Shown piece by piece: positions 55,545 through 64,000 of a stretch of 64,000 nt of DNA (positions are counted from its first letter, which is position 1; every line of letters begins with the position of its first letter). A model generated the notes under the pieces. It did not search any database, was not told the DNA's origin, and was given only the letters and a program-made list of their open reading frames with translations. The position numbers were made by a program, and so were the translations under genes. This stretch comes from Citrobacter sp. Awk 4 (GTDB taxonomy: Bacteria; Pseudomonadota; Gammaproteobacteria; Enterobacterales; Enterobacteriaceae), in the NCBI RefSeq assembly GCF_028069725.1, contig NZ_JANEWG010000001.1:110885-174884 (forward strand). The letters run 5' to 3'.

Positions 55545-55578
55545 GGCCGGATGACGACGCTACCGCGTCATCATCCGC
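55545..55578. repeat. REP hairpin between apaH and folA
   Basis: CGGATGA (55548-55554) pairs with TCATCCG (55571-55577), with an inner GACGC/GCGTC stem. This is a single REP-like unit in the gap between the convergent apaH and folA genes. A second hairpin, CTGATA/TATCAG with a GCG/CGC stem at 55600-55621, lies just after folA. Neither has a U-tract. Confidence 0.75.
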
Positions 55579-55623
55579 ACGCACGATGTACCTGATATTC
55601 TGATAGCGCGTCGCTTATCAGTC

Positions 55624-56250
<627 letters not shown>

Positions 56251-56301
56251 TTAAAAACAGTCAATTAGCAGTAAAGTTTGCAGAACATCACATTTTTTAC
56301 C

Positions 56302-58164
56302 TTATGCTGACGGTTTTACTTCCGGCTCATCGGTAACGTCGCCCGTATGTTTACCTTCATCCGTGCCTTGCCAGCCATGGCGTTGAATTAAGGACAAATG
56401 TTCGCGATCTTCGGTGATGATTTCACTCAGCATTGCGCTGGTGCGTTTGTAGACGGCCGCGCGGGCAGTCGCGTCATTTTCCCCCATTGCCATCTCTTCA
56501 ACCATTTGTGTATTAAAGCGGCGGAACAGGTCCGCGCGTTCACGCGCTTCATAACGACCTAACCCTAAACTTTCCAGCGCCAGACGCCCGGTTTTTAACG
56601 CGCCTTCAAAGGTTTCACGTTCCGGCATCTCCACCCCGGCCTGTCGCAAACGAATGTAGTGATCGACATCACGGGCGCGGGCAATAATTTGCAGCGCAGG
56701 GAAATGGGTCTTCACCATTTCAGTCAGCTCAAGACTGGTTTGCGGATCGTCAATGGCATTAATTAACACTTCGGCTTTTGCCGCCCCCGCAGATTCCAGC
56801 AAATCCATGCGCGTCGCATCGCCGTAAAACACCTTCATACCAAATTTACGCAGCGTCTCAATATGGTCTGGGTCGTGATCGAGAACGACCATTTTCACAC
56901 CGCTCGACAACAACAAACGACCGGTTATTTGACCAAAGCGCCCAAACCCGGCGATGATCACACGCGGTTGTTCTTCATCAATTTCATCAGCTTCACGCTC
57001 TTCTTCTGCCGCAGATTTTTCCATCCGGGTCAGCAGCACCAGCAAAATTGGCGTCGCCGCCATAGAGAGCGCCACCACCAGCGTCAGCGCTTTCGCCCAT
57101 TCAGGATCCAGCACATTTGCCATCTGAGCCGCCCCAAACACCACAAACGCAAATTCACTCCCCTGCCCTAATAATACGGCAAACCAGCGGCGTTGTTTGT
57201 TCGGTACCTGTAACGGTCGGGCGATAAGCCATAGCATGCCCATTTTAATGACCAGGAACCCCACCAGCAGAATGATGATACGTAGCGGGTTATCAATCAG
57301 CGTGCCAAAATCAATCGACATACCGACGCCAATGAAAAACAGCCCCAGCAATAGCCCTTTAAACGGCTCAATATCGCTTTCCAGTGCATGCCGGTATTCT
57401 GAGCTAGCCAGCAGTACCCCCGCCAGAAACGCGCCCATCGCCATCGAGAGTCCCACCTCTTCCAGCAATAAGCCGAAGCCGAAAACAAGGAACAGCGCCA
57501 CGGCGCTGAAGACCTCCCGCAGTCCTGAGCGAGCCACAAAGCGCAGTGCCGGACGCGTGACATAGCGTCCCAGCAACACCACCAACACCAGGGCGCCCGC
57601 CACTTTCAATGCCGAAAGCGCAAACGCCCCCAGGGTCGTGGCGGCACCGCTGGCCGCCAGCAAGGGAATCATCGCCACCAGCGGAATCGCCGCGATATCC
57701 TGGAACAGCAGCACCGCAAAGGCGCTACGCCCCATTTGAGAAACGGTCAGGTTGCGTTCGTTCATCGCCTGCATGGCGATGGCCGTTGAAGAAAGCGCCA
57801 GCGTCATACCAATCAGTTCTGCAACCTGCCAGCGCAGACCGAGAAACATACAGAACAGCCCAATCAGACCGCCACAGACCACCATCTGCAACGCGCCGCC
57901 GCCAAACACCGAGGCCCGCAGTTTCCACAAACGCTGCGGATCCAGTTCAAGACCGATAACAAACAGCATCAGCACCACGCCAATCTCAGCAAAATGCAGG
58001 ATTGATTCGGCGTCGGTCACCAGGCGTAGTCCCCACGGGCCGATAATGCATCCCGCGATGAGATACCCCAGTACCGATCCTAAGCCAAGCCGCACGGCAA
58101 TCGGCACAATCAACGCCGCGGAACCCAGATAAATTAGCGCCTGTATTAGCGTGTGGCTATCCAT
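56302..58164 (-). CDS. kefC: glutathione-gated potassium efflux antiporter KefC
   Basis: KefC exports K+ in exchange for H+ to acidify the cytoplasm and protect against electrophiles. It is held closed by glutathione and opened by glutathione adducts. The 620-residue product has about 12-13 membrane segments of the CPA2 antiporter fold (residues 1-380), the [11 protein letters not shown] regulatory loop near 250, and a C-terminal RCK domain with [18 protein letters not shown] near 402. It overlaps kefF by 8 nt. Confidence 0.98.
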   Translation of the reverse strand: MDSHTLIQALIYLGSAALIVPIAVRLGLGSVLGYLIAGCIIGPWGLRLVTDAESILHFAEIGVVLMLFVIGLELDPQRLWKLRASVFGGGALQMVVCGGLIGLFCMFLGLRWQVAELIGMTLALSSTAIAMQAMNERNLTVSQMGRSAFAVLLFQDIAAIPLVAMIPLLAASGAATTLGAFALSALKVAGALVLVVLLGRYVTRPALRFVARSGLREVFSAVALFLVFGFGLLLEEVGLSMAMGAFLAGVLLASSEYRHALESDIEPFKGLLLGLFFIGVGMSIDFGTLIDNPLRIIILLVGFLVIKMGMLWLIARPLQVPNKQRRWFAVLLGQGSEFAFVVFGAAQMANVLDPEWAKALTLVVALSMAATPILLVLLTRMEKSAAEEEREADEIDEEQPRVIIAGFGRFGQITGRLLLSSGVKMVVLDHDPDHIETLRKFGMKVFYGDATRMDLLESAGAAKAEVLINAIDDPQTSLELTEMVKTHFPALQIIARARDVDHYIRLRQAGVEMPERETFEGALKTGRLALESLGLGRYEARERADLFRRFNTQMVEEMAMGENDATARAAVYKRTSAMLSEIITEDREHLSLIQRHGWQGTDEGKHTGDVTDEPEVKPSA

Positions 58165-58687
58165 TGTGCGCCTCCTGCCATTCCATCAAGCGCTGCTTGT
58201 AGTGACGCGCCTGCGCCTGCAGCGTTTCGTCATCGCAAATAAAGGTGCAATGCATGGCAAACGGCGGCAGCCAGGTCAGTCCGCAGTAAATTGCAGTGGC
58301 CTGCAGAGGCTGAGAAAGCACGTCAAAACCCGGATGAGAGCCAATATCGAAGTGGCTTTCGCCGCCGCCCGTGGTAACGGCCCACATCAGGTGTTTATTG
58401 CGAAGCGCGGTTCCTCCGTGCCCATAGGCCCAGCCGTGAGAAAGGACTTTATCCATCCAGAGTTTAAGTAAAGGGGGAACGCTGTACCACTGCATCGGGT
58501 GTTGCCAGATGACCAGGTCTGCGCGGGATAGCGCTTCCTGCTCCGCAGCGATATCGATATTGAAGTCGGGATAGAGCTGGTAGAGGGAGCGAATTTCTAC
58601 TCCGTCCAGCGTCCTTGCCTGTTCGAGCATCCGTTTATTCGCATGCGAATGGTGCGGATAGGGATGCGCGTAAATGATAAGAATCAT
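58157..58687 (-). CDS. kefF: KefC ancillary quinone oxidoreductase KefF
   Basis: KefF is a cytoplasmic flavoprotein needed for full KefC activity, with quinone reductase activity. ATG at 58687 gives 176 residues ([20 protein letters not shown]), the E. coli length. A start at 58711 would add eight residues. The flavodoxin-like fold has [20 protein letters not shown] near 62 and TTGGGESHF near 104. It is coupled to kefC by an 8-nt overlap. Confidence 0.98.
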   Translation of the reverse strand: MILIIYAHPYPHHSHANKRMLEQARTLDGVEIRSLYQLYPDFNIDIAAEQEALSRADLVIWQHPMQWYSVPPLLKLWMDKVLSHGWAYGHGGTALRNKHLMWAVTTGGGESHFDIGSHPGFDVLSQPLQATAIYCGLTWLPPFAMHCTFICDDETLQAQARHYKQRLMEWQEAHNG

Positions 58688-58807
58688 GATTAGCCTGTTA
58701 TTTTGCGACACTCTTTTACCACAGAGTGTAGTCAGATATTCACCAGGCTTATAGTCAATATTCTTGAGCGGTCAGGATGAGAATTCTGAACAAGGGGTTC
58801 CGACCGC

Positions 58808-60133
58808 TTATGGCTTACCGCGTATTTTCATATTCCCTGCCTGCATCAGCGTCAGACCACGCGTTTCCGGAGCAAATATGACGGAGACAACCAGACCGAT
58901 CAACGAAATCAGTGCCCCAATCAGCATCACGTTATTAATTCCGTAGCGGGTAATGAAAATCGGTAGCGCCCAGGTGGAGACCACCGTCCCTATACGACTG
59001 AGCGACATGATCACACCAACCGCAGAAGCGCGAATGTCAGTGGGAAACAGTTCGTTGGGGTAAAGCCATTGCAAAATACCCGGTCCACCGGAGAAAAACG
59101 CATAGACCGCAAAGGCCACCACCACCAGGCCGATCCCTAAATGGGGGATAAACCCAAGCAGCGCCAGAGCAAACGTCATCATCGCAAAGCTGCCGATAAG
59201 CAACGGGCGACGACCAATGCTGTTCAGCCAGAACATGGCCGGAACACAGCCGAGCATAAAGAAGAGGCTAATTACCACATTGCCTAATGCCGCGCTCCGC
59301 CCCTGCTCCCAGCCAAGCAATCCGACTATCTGCGGACCAAAGGTGTAGATGGCAAACATCGGGATCACCTGACAAGTCCAGATCACCGCCACGAAAAGCA
59401 CAAATGGAAAGTGGCGGCGGTTAAACAACTGCAGGAAGCGGGTCTCTTTAGGCGGTTCATCATCAAAAACAACGGGTTCGCCAAACAGTTTGATCATCAT
59501 CTGCTGGCACTCTTCCACCCGCCCTTTACGCAGTAGCCAACGCGGGGATTCCGGGAGATCAAAACGGCCAATCAGGATGATAAGGCAGGGAATGACGGCG
59601 CTGCCAAGCATCCAGCGCCAGCCGCCTTCAACGTCGTATAAACAATAGCCGACCAGGTTGGCGCAGGTCGCGCCTACATACCACATGGCAGCAATAAAAC
59701 CGATGGAGAACGCCCGCTGGCGGGTGTTGGAGAACTCGGTGATCATCGAGGTGGCGATGGGATAATCTGCGCCAATCACTATCCCTATCAACACGCGCAT
59801 GATGAGTAGCTCAAACGGTGTAGAGACAAACATGGTCGCCACCGATATCACCCCAATGGCGACGATATCGATAAGGAACATTTTGCGACGTCCGACTTTG
59901 TCGCAAATATAGCCAAACAGCGAAGTACCGACAAACAGCCCAGCCAGCGTCGCGGCACCGAGCATACCGATCCACTCTGCGTTCAGACCCAGTGTTGGAG
60001 TCAGTTGCTCCAGCGCAACGCCGATGATGACGAGTACATATCCATCCAGAAAGGGTCCACCGCTTCCCCACAGCATGATACGGCGGTGAATGGATGAGAA
60101 TTTGATGTCGTCAAAATTCCTTGGCTGCTGCAT
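58808..60133 (-). CDS. yaaU: major facilitator transporter YaaU
   Basis: YaaU is a predicted inner-membrane MFS transporter of the sugar-porter type. Its substrate is unknown. ATG at 60133 has AGGAAA 6 nt upstream and gives 441 residues (MQQPRNFDDIKFSSIHRRIM). An in-frame start at 60196 would add 21 residues without a better site. It has about 12 hydrophobic segments, the DKVGRRK loop near 83, PESPRWLLRKGR near 200, and a C-terminal PETRG. It lies downstream of fixX and may be co-transcribed. Confidence 0.93.
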   Translation of the reverse strand: MQQPRNFDDIKFSSIHRRIMLWGSGGPFLDGYVLVIIGVALEQLTPTLGLNAEWIGMLGAATLAGLFVGTSLFGYICDKVGRRKMFLIDIVAIGVISVATMFVSTPFELLIMRVLIGIVIGADYPIATSMITEFSNTRQRAFSIGFIAAMWYVGATCANLVGYCLYDVEGGWRWMLGSAVIPCLIILIGRFDLPESPRWLLRKGRVEECQQMMIKLFGEPVVFDDEPPKETRFLQLFNRRHFPFVLFVAVIWTCQVIPMFAIYTFGPQIVGLLGWEQGRSAALGNVVISLFFMLGCVPAMFWLNSIGRRPLLIGSFAMMTFALALLGFIPHLGIGLVVVAFAVYAFFSGGPGILQWLYPNELFPTDIRASAVGVIMSLSRIGTVVSTWALPIFITRYGINNVMLIGALISLIGLVVSVIFAPETRGLTLMQAGNMKIRGKP

Positions 60134-60212
60134 GGCGATTTCCTGTTTCATCGGCAACGTTGCCGGATGGCGATGCGAAAAGTCTACTCCGGCCAACAGT
60201 TCTACATATTTT

Positions 60213-60247
60213 AGTAGGCCGGATGCGCGTCAGCGTCATCCGGCATC
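60213..60247. repeat. REP element between fixX and yaaU
   Basis: GCCGGATG (60218-60225) pairs with CATCCGGC (60237-60244) around a GCGCGTCAGCGT centre, the form of a REP unit. It lies in the 118-nt gap after fixX and could stabilise the fix message and reduce transcription into yaaU. Confidence 0.8.
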
Positions 60248-60251
60248 GGGT

Positions 60252-60539
60252 TTAGCCGTAACGAAACTCCACGCCAAACGTACCGCGCGGGTATTCCCAT
60301 TTTTCCAGCGCCGTCCCCAAACCGAGGATTCGGCAGGTACCACATTCCAGACACCCTGCATAATCAAAACGTACGCTACCGTCATCCTGTTTTTTATACA
60401 GTCCTGCAGGACAGGCCTTAACCAGAACGTCCAGCACCTGTTTATCGGGGTCCGTTTTTAGAATGATGTGTGGATTTTCTTCATCCACATTGAATTTATT
60501 AACGCCCAGTTTGACGTCTACGTTGACGGAAGAAGTCAT
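60252..60539 (-). CDS. fixX: ferredoxin-like protein FixX
   Basis: FixX is a small iron-sulfur protein of the FixABCX electron-transfer system, thought to pass electrons with FixC. The 95-residue product has cysteines in VKACPAGLYKK and GCLECGTCRIL, a ferredoxin-like pattern. In enterobacteria the system is tied to anaerobic carnitine reduction. It overlaps the end of fixC by 4 nt. Confidence 0.97.
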   Translation of the reverse strand: MTSSVNVDVKLGVNKFNVDEENPHIILKTDPDKQVLDVLVKACPAGLYKKQDDGSVRFDYAGCLECGTCRILGLGTALEKWEYPRGTFGVEFRYG

Positions 60540-61822
60540 AATGCGGTTACCCCTTTAATGCCGTCCTTCATCAGATTGATAAAGCCGACTTTCTTAGCGT
60601 GGCGAAGGATTTTTTTACGCATCGGCACCGGCTCGCTACCATCAATGGTGAAGAGATCGCGCGCAATGCCGACCACCATTTCAGGGTATTGCGTAAACAT
60701 GCGCGGATTGTCGAGGAATGCAGGCAAACGCTGGTACATGCGCATATCACGCATCGGACCGTTGTCCAGATGCTGATGATATTCCGCCAGTCCCTGCTTG
60801 CTGAAATCGTTGTTACGCATGGCAGAGAGTACTGTTTTCGCAGCGGCTTCACCTGCCGACACCGCCAGGTCCATACCGCGAATCGTAAAGCCCAGGTTCA
60901 TACACATCCCGGCGGCATCACCGGCAATCAACACGCCGTCACCCACCAGCTCAGGCTGCATGTTTATTCCGGCTTCAGGAACGACGTGCGCAGCGTATTC
61001 GACCATCTTGCCGCCAGCAATCAGCGGTGCGACTGCCGGGTGTTGCTTAAAGTCTTCCATCATTTGTGGAACCGATTTTTTGGCGTCTTTCAGATGATGA
61101 AGACCGCACACCAGCCCCAGAGAAATGGTTGTTTCATTGGTATAGAGGAAGCCGCCGCCCATCAGGCCATCGGTTGGCGATCCCGCAAACAGGCAGGCAG
61201 CCCCTTCGTTGCCCTGCAACTGGAAGCGATCTTCAATCACCGATTTGGGTAATTCGATAAGCTCTTTCACCCCTACCGCAACGTGTTCTGCTTCAACGCG
61301 TTTTGCCATGCCCAACTGTTCCGCCAACAGAGAATTCACCCCATCGGCAAGGATCACGACCTTCGCTTCGAGAATATCGCCATCGGCCTCAACACCCACC
61401 ACTTTCCCGTCGCGTTTAACAACGTTATCGACACGGATGCCGGTGATCAGCTGCGCGCCCGCTTCTTCCGCCTGTTCCATTAGCCATGCGTCAAATTTAC
61501 TGCGCAATACGGAATAAGAGACTTGTGAAGGCGCCGCGTCTTCACCGTTGAAATAATCCACCGTCATCGCCCCTTTATCCGTCATAAAGGCGAGTTTTTC
61601 GTGGGTAATCACACGTTCGACGGGGGCCTGTTCAGCAAACCCAGGGAGAATGCGTTCAAGACTATGGGCATAAATACGCCCACCGGTGACATTCTTCGCA
61701 CCTGCAGAATTGCCGCGCTCGATAACTAAAACCTGTGCCCCTTCACGGGCGAGCACCAGCGCTGCAACCGAACCGGCCAGCCCTGCTCCCACGATGATGG
61801 CATCAAAGATATCTTCGGACAT
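60536..61822 (-). CDS. fixC: electron-transfer flavoprotein oxidoreductase FixC
   Basis: FixC is a membrane-associated FAD protein related to ETF-quinone oxidoreductase. It accepts or delivers electrons to FixAB. The 428-residue product starts with the FAD dinucleotide fold DAIIVGAGLAGSVAALVLAREG. It has VILADGVNSLLAEQLG near 157 and GDAAGMCMNLGFTIRGMDLA near 297. The length matches E. coli FixC. It follows fixB after 57 nt. Confidence 0.97.
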   Translation of the reverse strand: MSEDIFDAIIVGAGLAGSVAALVLAREGAQVLVIERGNSAGAKNVTGGRIYAHSLERILPGFAEQAPVERVITHEKLAFMTDKGAMTVDYFNGEDAAPSQVSYSVLRSKFDAWLMEQAEEAGAQLITGIRVDNVVKRDGKVVGVEADGDILEAKVVILADGVNSLLAEQLGMAKRVEAEHVAVGVKELIELPKSVIEDRFQLQGNEGAACLFAGSPTDGLMGGGFLYTNETTISLGLVCGLHHLKDAKKSVPQMMEDFKQHPAVAPLIAGGKMVEYAAHVVPEAGINMQPELVGDGVLIAGDAAGMCMNLGFTIRGMDLAVSAGEAAAKTVLSAMRNNDFSKQGLAEYHQHLDNGPMRDMRMYQRLPAFLDNPRMFTQYPEMVVGIARDLFTIDGSEPVPMRKKILRHAKKVGFINLMKDGIKGVTAL

Positions 61823-61879
61823 AAGAACTCCAGATTAACCTGTCGATGGCAGAGCCGGGATCCGGCCCTGCCCGGTGGA

Positions 61880-62821
61880 TCAGCGTGCTAACGCGCTGGT
61901 GAGCGCAGGCAGGATCTTCATAACGTCGCCGACAATACCGTAATCAGCGTACTGGAATATCGGGGCATTTTTATCTTTGTTAATGGCGCAAATGGTTTGT
62001 GAGCCGTTCGCCCCCACCATGTGCTGGATTTGCCCAGAAATCCCGACCGCCAGATACAGGTCAGGCTTAAGCATCAGGTTGGAGATCCCGACATAACGTT
62101 CATGCTCCATCCACTTTTCGTTTTCCGCTACCGGGCGAGAGCAAGCCAGCTCCGCGCCAATGGCTTCGCACAGCGCAACCGCCAGAGAAATATTCTCTTT
62201 GCTGCCGATACCGCGTCCGACGCTGACCACCAGGCGCGCTTTGTCGAGATCAACGCTGTTGCTTTGACGCGCCAGTGTTGCCGTGCGGGTTACCGCAATC
62301 TCAGGCGACTGCCACTGTACAACCTGCGCAGTCCCACTCAGAGAGGCATCCTGAACCGCTGCCTCAAACGTGCCACTGCTGAGCGTGATAACGGCAAATG
62401 GCGACGCGATCGTCTCTTCACCAATGGCCAGACCGCCATAAACCATATGCTTAACGGCTGCGTGGCCGTCTTTTTGCTCTACCGCACTTGCGTCGTTAGA
62501 GACAGCGGCTGACAAACGAAACGCCAGTTTTGCCGCCAGCAGTTTGCCGCGACGGGTATTAGGCAGCAGCACCACTCCCGCTTCGCTTTGCTGACGAATG
62601 GTTTGCACCATGACGTCGGCGTAATCTTCCATCATGCGGTCATCGGGCTTACCGCTCAGTTGCCAGACATGATTTGCGCCGGACTGAAACGCCGTTGCGC
62701 CGTCAGTATCGTTAAGCACAAACGCATTAATCTGTTCACCTAAAGCCTGTGCGCCACCCATCAGTTCCGGCAGGCGAGAAGGGGTATCGCTGAATACCCA
62801 GACACTGGAAAACTTGCTCAT
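61880..62821 (-). CDS. fixB: electron-transfer flavoprotein alpha subunit FixB
   Basis: FixB is the FAD-binding ETF alpha subunit that pairs with FixA, probably supplying electrons to crotonobetainyl-CoA reductase. The 313-residue product has the C-terminal ETF-alpha FAD domain: [20 protein letters not shown] near 197, [12 protein letters not shown] near 258, and [20 protein letters not shown] near 275. It starts 11 nt after fixA. Confidence 0.97.
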   Translation of the reverse strand: MSKFSSVWVFSDTPSRLPELMGGAQALGEQINAFVLNDTDGATAFQSGANHVWQLSGKPDDRMMEDYADVMVQTIRQQSEAGVVLLPNTRRGKLLAAKLAFRLSAAVSNDASAVEQKDGHAAVKHMVYGGLAIGEETIASPFAVITLSSGTFEAAVQDASLSGTAQVVQWQSPEIAVTRTATLARQSNSVDLDKARLVVSVGRGIGSKENISLAVALCEAIGAELACSRPVAENEKWMEHERYVGISNLMLKPDLYLAVGISGQIQHMVGANGSQTICAINKDKNAPIFQYADYGIVGDVMKILPALTSALAR

Positions 62822-62832
62822 AACATCCCCTT

Positions 62833-63606
62833 TTAACGAATAATTTTGCGCAGATGATCGGCAAACGCGGCGATCTGTTCTTCACCATCGCCTTCAATGA
62901 CGATGCGCTGACGTTCGCGCTGTTTCGGCGCAGCAACCTGTTGAGCGGAATAAGCGTCAACCGCATTGAATCCAATATCCGCTGATGACCAGACCTGAAC
63001 CGGTTTTTTGGCCGCGCCAAGAATGGCTTTCATGGATGGAATCTGCGGCGTGTTAATGTCGGTAGAAACGGCCACCACCGCAGGAAGGGGAATGCTCAGG
63101 GTTTCGATTTCATCTTCCAGCTCACGTTCCACCGTGAGGGTGTTATCCGCCAGCGAGAGGATCTTGCTGACGCCATTAATGGCAGGGATCTGCAGCGTTT
63201 CACCCACCAGCAGGCTCACCTGCTGCGCATAAAGGTCAGAAGAACCATCGCCACAGACAATCAGATCAAAGCCGGATTTTTTCGCGGCAGCAGCCAGCGC
63301 GGCAGCGGTATGCTGCGGTAACGCCTGTTCAAACTGGTCGTCAATCACCACGATCAGTTCATCAGGACCACGGGAGAGCACATCTTTACGCCCTTTGGCG
63401 TTAGTCAGCGCTTTGCCGCCTACGCTCAGCGCGATCACCTGCGCCTCGCCAGCCTGTTGTTTTAACTGAACAGCAGCTTCAATCGCATTCAGATCATATT
63501 GGCTAATTTTGCCATCTGCTTTGCTGAGATCTAATGATCCATCAGCATTATTAATCACAATATCCTGTTCATCAGGTACGCACTTGTAGCAAGTAATTAT
63601 CTTCAT
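62833..63606 (-). CDS. fixA: electron-transfer flavoprotein beta subunit FixA
   Basis: FixA is the ETF beta subunit, partner of FixB. ATG at 63606, preceded by TGGAGA, gives 257 residues ([20 protein letters not shown]). The longest open start at 63696 would run through the promoter region. ETF-beta segments include [15 protein letters not shown] near 34 and [20 protein letters not shown] near 110. It heads the fixABCX operon, divergent from the expected caiT. Confidence 0.97.
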   Translation of the reverse strand: MKIITCYKCVPDEQDIVINNADGSLDLSKADGKISQYDLNAIEAAVQLKQQAGEAQVIALSVGGKALTNAKGRKDVLSRGPDELIVVIDDQFEQALPQHTAAALAAAAKKSGFDLIVCGDGSSDLYAQQVSLLVGETLQIPAINGVSKILSLADNTLTVERELEDEIETLSIPLPAVVAVSTDINTPQIPSMKAILGAAKKPVQVWSSADIGFNAVDAYSAQQVAAPKQRERQRIVIEGDGEEQIAAFADHLRKIIR

Positions 63607-63703
63607 TGCATCTCCAGAAATCATGAAGGAAACGTCGTTCATATCGGCAGTGTTAAATATACAGATACCACGCTCTTTAATTCGGAAATAAAACATTAAT
63701 CAC

Positions 63704-63714
63704 CAATATTGAAA
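63704..63714. promoter_or_regulatory. lone CaiF-type half-site
   Basis: CAATATTGAAA at 63704-63714 is a perfect copy of the half-site motif. No inverted partner lies 13 bp away on either side. It is the copy nearest fixA, about 98 nt upstream of its ATG. Confidence 0.5.
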
Positions 63715-63738
63715 ATGTCACACACTGATATTTTCAAC

Positions 63739-63773
63739 TTTCAATAATGTTAAGCCCCTCACTAATATTGAAA
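63739..63773. promoter_or_regulatory. CaiF-type site pair 1
   Basis: TTTCAATAATG (63739-63749) and TAATATTGAAA (63763-63773) are inverted 11-bp half-sites exactly 13 bp apart, the spacing described for CaiF sites in E. coli. Each half has one base different from the perfect motif. Confidence 0.75.
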
Positions 63774-63794
63774 ACAGACATCAAAACCAAAAAC

Positions 63795-63829
63795 TTTCAA
63801 TATTGCTTCGCTGATCACCAATATTGAAT
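63795..63829. promoter_or_regulatory. CaiF-type site pair 2
   Basis: TTTCAATATTG (63795-63805) and CAATATTGAAT (63819-63829) are inverted 11-bp half-sites with a 13-bp spacer. The left half is perfect and the right differs at one base. It lies nearer the caiT side than pair 1. Confidence 0.75.
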
Positions 63830-63921
63830 GCCAGAGGGTTGTGAAAGTAAAAAAATCACACATAACACATTGAATTAAAATGAAAAACAAACAAATTACC
63901 GTCAAAAAATGCCCGACATAA

Positions 63922-63943
63922 AACTGTGATGCTGGTAACGGCA
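63922..63943. promoter_or_regulatory. candidate CRP site near caiT
   Basis: TGTGA at 63925-63929 is a perfect CRP half. The opposite half, TAACG at 63936-63940, keeps 3 of 5 bases at the correct 6-nt spacing. The cai operon is cAMP-CRP dependent in E. coli, so the position is sensible, but the match is weak. Confidence 0.4.
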
Positions 63944-64000
63944 CACCGGGAAACGAATACCCATTATGAAGTACTTTCCAACGCGTTCCTGAGGTTAATA

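Larger units (their letters stand above)
63607..64000. promoter_or_regulatory. cai/fix divergent control region
   Basis: This A+T-rich stretch between fixA and the expected caiT start contains no credible gene. It carries five copies of an 11-nt CAATATTGAAA-like motif on both strands. In E. coli this DNA holds CaiF and CRP sites that turn on caiTABCDE and fixABCX during anaerobic growth with carnitine. The window ends in GAGGTTAATA, a likely caiT ribosome-binding site (GAGGT at 63991-63995). Confidence 0.75.

Noticed and set aside
62833..63696. 287-residue form of FixA
   Set aside because: The 30-residue extension runs through the A+T-rich leader, and the TGGAGA site precedes the family start at 63606.
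63840..63860. TGTGA and TCACA near the caiT side as a CRP site
   Set aside because: The two halves are 11 nt apart, not 6, so CRP could not bind them as one site.

Overview
This 64 kb window is chromosomal core sequence from a gammaproteobacterium of the Enterobacteriaceae. Gene order and nearly every protein follow the Escherichia coli K-12 arrangement of lpxC to the cai/fix locus, read in reverse. Details such as a 281-residue AraC ending in GCE and the N-terminal sequence of LeuO resemble Citrobacter and Salmonella more than E. coli. A Citrobacter-like organism is my best inference, not a proven identification. I see no prophage, insertion sequence, integron, CRISPR array, tRNA or rRNA.

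Layout. (1) 1-17283, minus strand: the division and cell-wall (dcw) cluster mraZ-rsmH-ftsL-ftsI-murE-murF-mraY-murD-ftsW-murG-murC-ddlB-ftsQ-ftsA-ftsZ, then the 5' end of lpxC. Genes are packed with 1-14 nt overlaps or very short gaps, and an MraZ operator and promoter sit at the head. (2) 17284-28033: cra, the ilvIH acetolactate synthase operon, leuO, and the divergent leuLABCD leucine operon with its attenuator. (3) 28032-31209: setA, the SgrS small RNA with its SgrT peptide, and sgrR, which together handle sugar-phosphate stress. (4) 31248-34628: a TPP riboswitch and the thiBPQ thiamine importer. (5) 34636-40720: yabI, araC and araBAD with the full set of ara operators. (6) 40787-43820: a DUF218 membrane protein gene inserted between araD and the SOS gene polB. 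(7) 43952-48435: rapA, rluA, djlA. (8) 48768-55526: the lptD-surA-pdxA-rsmA-apaG-apaH operon. (9) 55624-60133: folA, kefC, kefF, yaaU. (10) 60252-64000: fixABCX electron-transfer genes and the cai/fix control region, ending just before the expected caiT start.

How the genes work together: region 1 makes lipid II and builds the divisome; regions 2 and 4 supply branched-chain amino acids and thiamine; regions 3 and 5 manage sugar uptake and use; region 8 couples outer-membrane biogenesis (LptD and its chaperone SurA) to cofactor, ribosome and dinucleotide housekeeping; region 10 feeds electrons to anaerobic carnitine metabolism.

I found no undescribed multigene system. The features most worth a second look are small: a perfect 17-bp inverted repeat beside a consensus -10 box upstream of lptD, an extra stem in SgrS, the DUF218 gene beside polB, a possible 20-codon ORF in the mraZ-cra gap, and two exactly spaced CaiF-type site pairs plus a fifth lone copy. 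Comparisons with E. coli are from memory and were not computed. Many start codons were moved inward from the longest open frame, using ribosome-binding sites and family lengths.
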